The position numbers were made by a program, and so were the translations under genes. Shown in pieces: positions 4,902 to 5,755 of a stretch of 5,755 nucleotides of DNA (positions within the stretch are counted from its first letter, which is position 1; every line of letters begins with the position of its first letter). Source of the stretch: JBOGFC01 sp050742155 (GTDB taxonomy: Bacteria > Actinomycetota > Acidimicrobiia > Spongiisociales > JALYHC01). Where the stretch lies: the NCBI GenBank assembly GCA_050742155.1, contig JBOGFC010000116.1, positions 1 to 5,755 on the forward strand. Reading direction: 5' to 3'. The notes beneath the pieces are model-generated. The model did no database searches. It saw nothing but the letters and a program-made list of their open reading frames with translations, and was not told where the DNA came from.

Positions 4902-5755
4902 GTGCCGCTTGCCCACCTCCCCGTCAGCGTGCTGCTGCCCGTGTACAACGAGGCCGTCCACATCGACGCCTGCCTGGCTTCCCTGGCCGCCCAGGACTAT
5001 CCCGGGGACTGGGAGGTCCTGGTGGCCGAGGGCGGCTCCACCGACGGCACCGGCGATAGGTTAGAGGCCTGGGCGGCCCGCTTCCCGCTTTTCCGGGTGA
5101 TCGACAACCCTCGCCGGCTGCAGGCGCACGGCCTCAACCTGCTGGCCCGGGAAGCCTCCGGGGAGGTGCTGGTGCGGGCCGACGGCCACACCGTCTATGC
5201 CTCCGACTTCGTGCGCCGCTCGGTGGAGCTGCTCCTCTCCACCGACGTCGTGGCGGTGGGAGGCGTGATGCGCCCCGAGGGACTCACCCCCTTCGCACGG
5301 GCGGTGGCCATCGCCATGACCTCGCCGCTGGGGGTGGGCCCGGGCAGGTTCCACTACGCGGAGCGCCGCCAAGCGGCCGACACCGCCTACCTGCCGGCCT
5401 TCCGGCGAACCGACTTCCTGGCCGCCGGCGGCTACCGGGTCTTCTCCTCCGGGGCCGGCGAGGACGCCGAGCTGCACCACCGCTGGCGTCGGCAGGGTCG
5501 GACCATCCTGCTCGACCCGTCCATCCGCTCCACCTACCGGCCGCGCGAGACCCCGGGAGCCCTCTGGCGCCAGTTCTTCAAGTACGGACGCAGCAAGGCG
5601 GAGATGCTCTACCTCAACCGACGACTCCCCGCCTGGCGCGGGCTTGCTCCACTGGCGCTGGTGCTGGGGCTCATGGTCACCGGGCTGGCGGCCGTGCTCA
5701 CCCCCATCCGATGGCCCCTCCTCATCCTGGCGGGAGCCTGGTTGGCAGTCGTGGG
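4902..5755 (+). CDS. Family 2 glycosyltransferase, ExoA-like, with C-terminal membrane segments (runs off window end)
   Basis: The frame opens after an in-frame TAG (4881-4883). GTG 4902 is the first possible start, and 284 codons are visible. It is a GT-A family 2 enzyme, which transfers sugar from an activated nucleotide donor to a membrane-bound acceptor on the cytoplasmic side. Motifs in order are SVLLPVYNEAVHIDACLASLAAQDYP (residues 9-34), EGGSTDGT (43-50, Glu where many relatives have Asp), RADGH (92-96, the DxD-like metal site), GAGEDAELHHRW (184-195, with the ED catalytic-base region) and LWRQFFKYGRSKAEM (221-235). The last, with DGH, is typical of ExoA-type succinoglycan glycosyltransferases. 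Hydrophobic segments near 247-266 and 271-284 suggest C-terminal membrane anchoring. It diverges from the flippase-containing operon, supporting shared polysaccharide assembly. The family is secure; the sugar and product are unknown. Confidence 0.9.
   Translation, partial: MPLAHLPVSVLLPVYNEAVHIDACLASLAAQDYPGDWEVLVAEGGSTDGTGDRLEAWAARFPLFRVIDNPRRLQAHGLNLLAREASGEVLVRADGHTVYASDFVRRSVELLLSTDVVAVGGVMRPEGLTPFARAVAIAMTSPLGVGPGRFHYAERRQAADTAYLPAFRRTDFLAAGGYRVFSSGAGEDAELHHRWRRQGRTILLDPSIRSTYRPRETPGALWRQFFKYGRSKAEMLYLNRRLPAWRGLAPLALVLGLMVTGLAAVLTPIRWPLLILAGAWLAVV

Overview
The window is very GC-rich and densely packed. Start codons are ATG or GTG, Shine-Dalgarno signals are weak, and exported proteins carry Ala-rich signal peptides. 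This fits a high-GC Gram-positive bacterium (Actinomycetota, perhaps Acidimicrobiia or a relative). That placement rests on composition and protein style only and is tentative. No tRNA, rRNA, CRISPR array, insertion sequence or phage gene was seen.

Layout: four genes read leftward on the minus strand and probably form one operon (gaps of 16, 26 and 47 bases). In transcription order they are (1) a secreted GH26-like protein with four Asp-rich FG-GAP/VCBS-like repeats (3044-4840); (2) a secreted L,D-transpeptidase with the same repeat module, a peptidoglycan-binding domain and a YkuD catalytic domain (1621-3027); (3) a multi-pass membrane protein of the polysaccharide flippase (Wzx/MOP) type (362-1594); (4) the N-terminal part of a second GH26-like secreted protein, paralogous to the first and cut off by the window start (1-314). 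A fifth gene diverges rightward from a gap of about 50-60 bases: a family 2 glycosyltransferase of the ExoA-like type, cut off by the window end (4902-5755).

Taken together this looks like part of a surface or exopolysaccharide locus. The glycosyltransferase would build a lipid-linked glycan and the flippase would export it. The GH26-like proteins would bind or trim it outside the cell, and the L,D-transpeptidase would act on peptidoglycan at the same surface. The individual families are recognisable; the joint pathway is inference from gene order.

The most interesting points are: (a) the first GH26-like protein has Gln where the family's catalytic nucleophile Glu is expected, while the acid/base Glu is kept; (b) the hydrolase-like protein and the L,D-transpeptidase share a four-unit repeat module that matches unit for unit, including a pair of cysteines, so the module was probably copied as a block; (c) two GH26-like paralogs bracket the flippase and transpeptidase genes.
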